Shown: in pieces, positions 62,511 through 64,000 of the stretch
Numbering within the stretch: position 1 is the stretch's first letter
Layout of the letters: each line of letters begins with the position of its first letter
Assembly: GCF_029891575.1 (NCBI RefSeq)
Contig: NZ_JARZHF010000003.1
Coordinates: forward strand, 186,001 to 250,000
From: Salipaludibacillus daqingensis
GTDB lineage: Bacteria; Bacillota; Bacilli; Bacillales; Salisediminibacteriaceae
Direction of reading: 5' to 3'
Length of the DNA stretch: 64,000 nt
Notes under the pieces: model-generated
Databases searched by the model: none
Told to the model about the DNA's origin: nothing
What the model saw: only the letters and a program-made list of their open reading frames with translations
Program-made: the position numbers and the translations under genes

Positions 62511-63326
62511 ATGATTTCCTCTCAATCAGTTCCATTTTTTTCAACAACAAAACAAACGAACAATCAGCTAGCGATGAAAATGCTTCGCCTCAGTTCGTCA
62601 CAACGGATTAATAAGGCCGCAGACGATGCAGCGGGCTTAGCCATTTCAGAAGGCATGCGAGGTCAAATCCGCGGAGACCGGATGGCCACTCGGAACATGG
62701 AGGACTTTCAATCGCTAACTAGGACGGCGGAGGGTGCATTAAGTCAGTCACACGATATTTTTCAACGGATGCGGCAGCTCGCTGTTCAAGCGAATAACGG
62801 AACATTAACAGAATCAGATCGAAATGTTCTGCAGAAAGAATTCTCACAAATTCGCGAGACGTTAGATGCGATTGGACGAGATACGGAATTTAATACACAA
62901 CCGCTACTTGATGGGTCATTCACTAACAAACGTGCAATAACAAATGCAAATGGACAATCCCTCCAGCTTTCGATTGATGGAAGCACGTCTGATTATTTAG
63001 GTAGCGTTGTTTCAGGTCAAAGTTTAGCCGATGTTGATTTAAGTTCCGATCCTCGAAGTGCTCTTGGCGTGATCGATGAATCGATAGCAAGAATCTCTCA
63101 TACTCGAAGCACGCTTGGTTCCACGGACAATCGATTAAATTACGCCGGTAGCCTTGCGCAAACTCACCTTTTGAATTTACAACAAGCTGAATCGCGCATT
63201 CGCGATGCAGATATAGCAGCGGAGTCGATCCAACTTAACCAATATTTAGCGATGCAACAAGCGCAGTTAAGCGCCCAGAACATGGGTATTGGAATGAGTG
63301 GTATGCAAATAAATTTACTTCAATAA
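62511..63326 (+). CDS. Divergent second flagellin
   Basis: A 271-aa flagellin-domain protein. N-terminal LSSSQRINKAADDAAGLAIS and C-terminal RIRDADIAAESIQLNQYLAM are clearly flagellin, but the extreme ends differ from Hag (start ISSQSVPFFSTTKQ; end GIGMSGMQINLLQ). The middle D2/D3 is minimal. AAGAGGTGATACG precedes the ATG. It stands alone, away from the flagellar cluster, with a sigma-A-like promoter and a terminator. It may be a minor filament or alternative-condition subunit. Confidence 0.88.
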   Translation: MISSQSVPFFSTTKQTNNQLAMKMLRLSSSQRINKAADDAAGLAISEGMRGQIRGDRMATRNMEDFQSLTRTAEGALSQSHDIFQRMRQLAVQANNGTLTESDRNVLQKEFSQIRETLDAIGRDTEFNTQPLLDGSFTNKRAITNANGQSLQLSIDGSTSDYLGSVVSGQSLADVDLSSDPRSALGVIDESIARISHTRSTLGSTDNRLNYAGSLAQTHLLNLQQAESRIRDADIAAESIQLNQYLAMQQAQLSAQNMGIGMSGMQINLLQ

Positions 63327-63332
63327 TCAAGA

Positions 63333-63365
63333 GGGCTGTCTCTCAAAATGAGGACAGCCTTTTTC
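63333..63365 (+). terminator. Terminator of the second flagellin gene
   Basis: GGCTGTC pairs with GACAGCC around a 12-nt loop that extends the stem by CTC/GAG, followed by TTTTT. Confidence 0.9.
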
Positions 63366-63405
63366 ATTCTATTTAAGCTATTCTTACTCATCGGTATTAT
63401 TTCCC

Positions 63406-64000
63406 TTAAGATGCACCATCTAAGTAACTATAAGACTTTTTCTCATTTTCAATATAAAGGACATGCCACTGAGCAAGGATATATAAACACCAGATTTTTC
63501 GTGAATGATCAGCTTTGTCCATTTGGTGCTCCCAAAATAATTTATCTACATAACGTTCGTTAAGATACTGACTCAAACCACTCTCTAGGATGAAGTACAA
63601 ACACTTCTCTCCTCTTTCGCCTTTTAACCAATTTCGCAGTGGGACAGGAAACCCTAGTTTCCGTCTATGGAGAACGTGGTCTGGAACAATCCCTGACATC
63701 GCTTCTCTGAAAATCCGCTTCGTTGTTTTCCGATTCACCTTTCCAGGCAAAGAAATTTTCCTTCCTACTTCAAAAACAGATTGATCAACAAAGGGGACAC
63801 GAAGTTCTAATGAATGGGCCATCGACATTTTATCCGCTTTCGCTAAAATGTTGCCAGGTAACCAAAAATTCGTATCAATGATCTGCATCTTCGTTACATC
63901 ATCCATGTTTTTGGCACCTTCGTAAAACGGTTTGACAAGCTGAAAGGCTGTCTCATTATGAAGGTAACGCTCTTTCAAATTCTCATGGACTACATCAAGA
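63406..64000 (-). CDS. asnB: Asparagine synthetase B (glutamine-hydrolysing), C-terminal part
   Basis: The last about 198 codons of a gene that continues past the window end. It contains the synthetase-domain signature LPGNILAKADKMSMAHSLEL followed by RVPFVDQ, then PDHVLHRRKLGFPVPLRNWL. These belong to the ATP-dependent AsnB C-terminal domain, which converts aspartate to asparagine with glutamine-derived ammonia. The N-terminal glutaminase domain is outside. Spore or exopolysaccharide-linked AsnB paralogues exist, so the exact pathway is open. Confidence 0.9.
   Translation of the reverse strand, partial: LDVVHENLKERYLHNETAFQLVKPFYEGAKNMDDVTKMQIIDTNFWLPGNILAKADKMSMAHSLELRVPFVDQSVFEVGRKISLPGKVNRKTTKRIFREAMSGIVPDHVLHRRKLGFPVPLRNWLKGERGEKCLYFILESGLSQYLNERYVDKLFWEHQMDKADHSRKIWCLYILAQWHVLYIENEKKSYSYLDGAS

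Overview
The window looks like the chromosome of an endospore-forming Bacillaceae species, most likely an alkaliphilic or halotolerant Bacillus relative (Alkalihalobacillus/Halalkalibacter type). The evidence is the gene order comFA-comFC-yvyF-flgM-flgN-flgK-flgL-yviE-fliW-csrA-hag next to degS-degU-degV, SpoVT/AbrB and SinI proteins, strong AGGAGG ribosome binding sites, and very acidic secreted lipoproteins. The genus is inferred. No rRNA, tRNA, CRISPR array or intact insertion sequence was seen.

Layout. (1) 1-6.2 kb: an SDR oxidoreductase, a TetR regulator, a three-gene 5-oxoprolinase operon (pxpB-pxpA-pxpC) and an iron-type alcohol dehydrogenase flanked on both sides by the same 42-bp repeat. 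(2) 6.2-13.4 kb: a membrane/MoxR cluster (RDD protein, SpoIIM-like protein, DUF58, MoxR ATPase, DUF4350, DUF4129, six-helix membrane protein). (3) 13.4-28.3 kb: mixed genes (YusW-like lipoprotein, monooxygenase, secreted Xaa-Pro peptidase, YajQ, YjfB, beta-propeller lipoprotein, YaaW-like coiled-coil protein, UbiB kinase, two DoxX proteins, HD-GYP phosphodiesterase, DegV). Palindromic repeat debris lies between them. (4) 28.3-37.6 kb: an accessory island. It holds a tandem-AbrB/zinc/coiled-coil protein, a 1153-aa glycosidase-like protein, an HhH-SNF2 helicase, a truncated ParA remnant and a STAS-like/GHKL ATPase, with GTGACAGGCACC-type motifs in the gaps. (5) 37.7-52.9 kb: the late flagellar, competence and degSU block. 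(6) 53.1-63.3 kb: a ComEA-like protein, a small sinI preceded by a c-di-GMP-I riboswitch, a membrane GGDEF protein, an AEC transporter, a secreted protein, a flotillin-NfeD-PspA-like operon, a one-domain FAD protein and a second divergent flagellin. (7) The window ends inside an asparagine synthetase gene.

How the parts fit. Motility and lifestyle switching dominate. Sigma-D-type promoters precede flgM, yjfB and probably hag. FliW-CsrA control of hag is supported by two CsrA-type sites in the hag leader, one covering the Shine-Dalgarno. c-di-GMP genes are spread over the window: a GGDEF protein, an HD-GYP protein, YajQ, and a riboswitch that sits directly upstream of the SinI anti-repressor. 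This last arrangement would tie c-di-GMP to the SinR matrix/motility switch through RNA and is the most attractive regulatory find. The best candidate for an undescribed enzymatic system is the divergent glycosidase-like/SNF2 pair with the adjacent STAS-GHKL ATPase and ParA remnant, but its function cannot be told from sequence alone.
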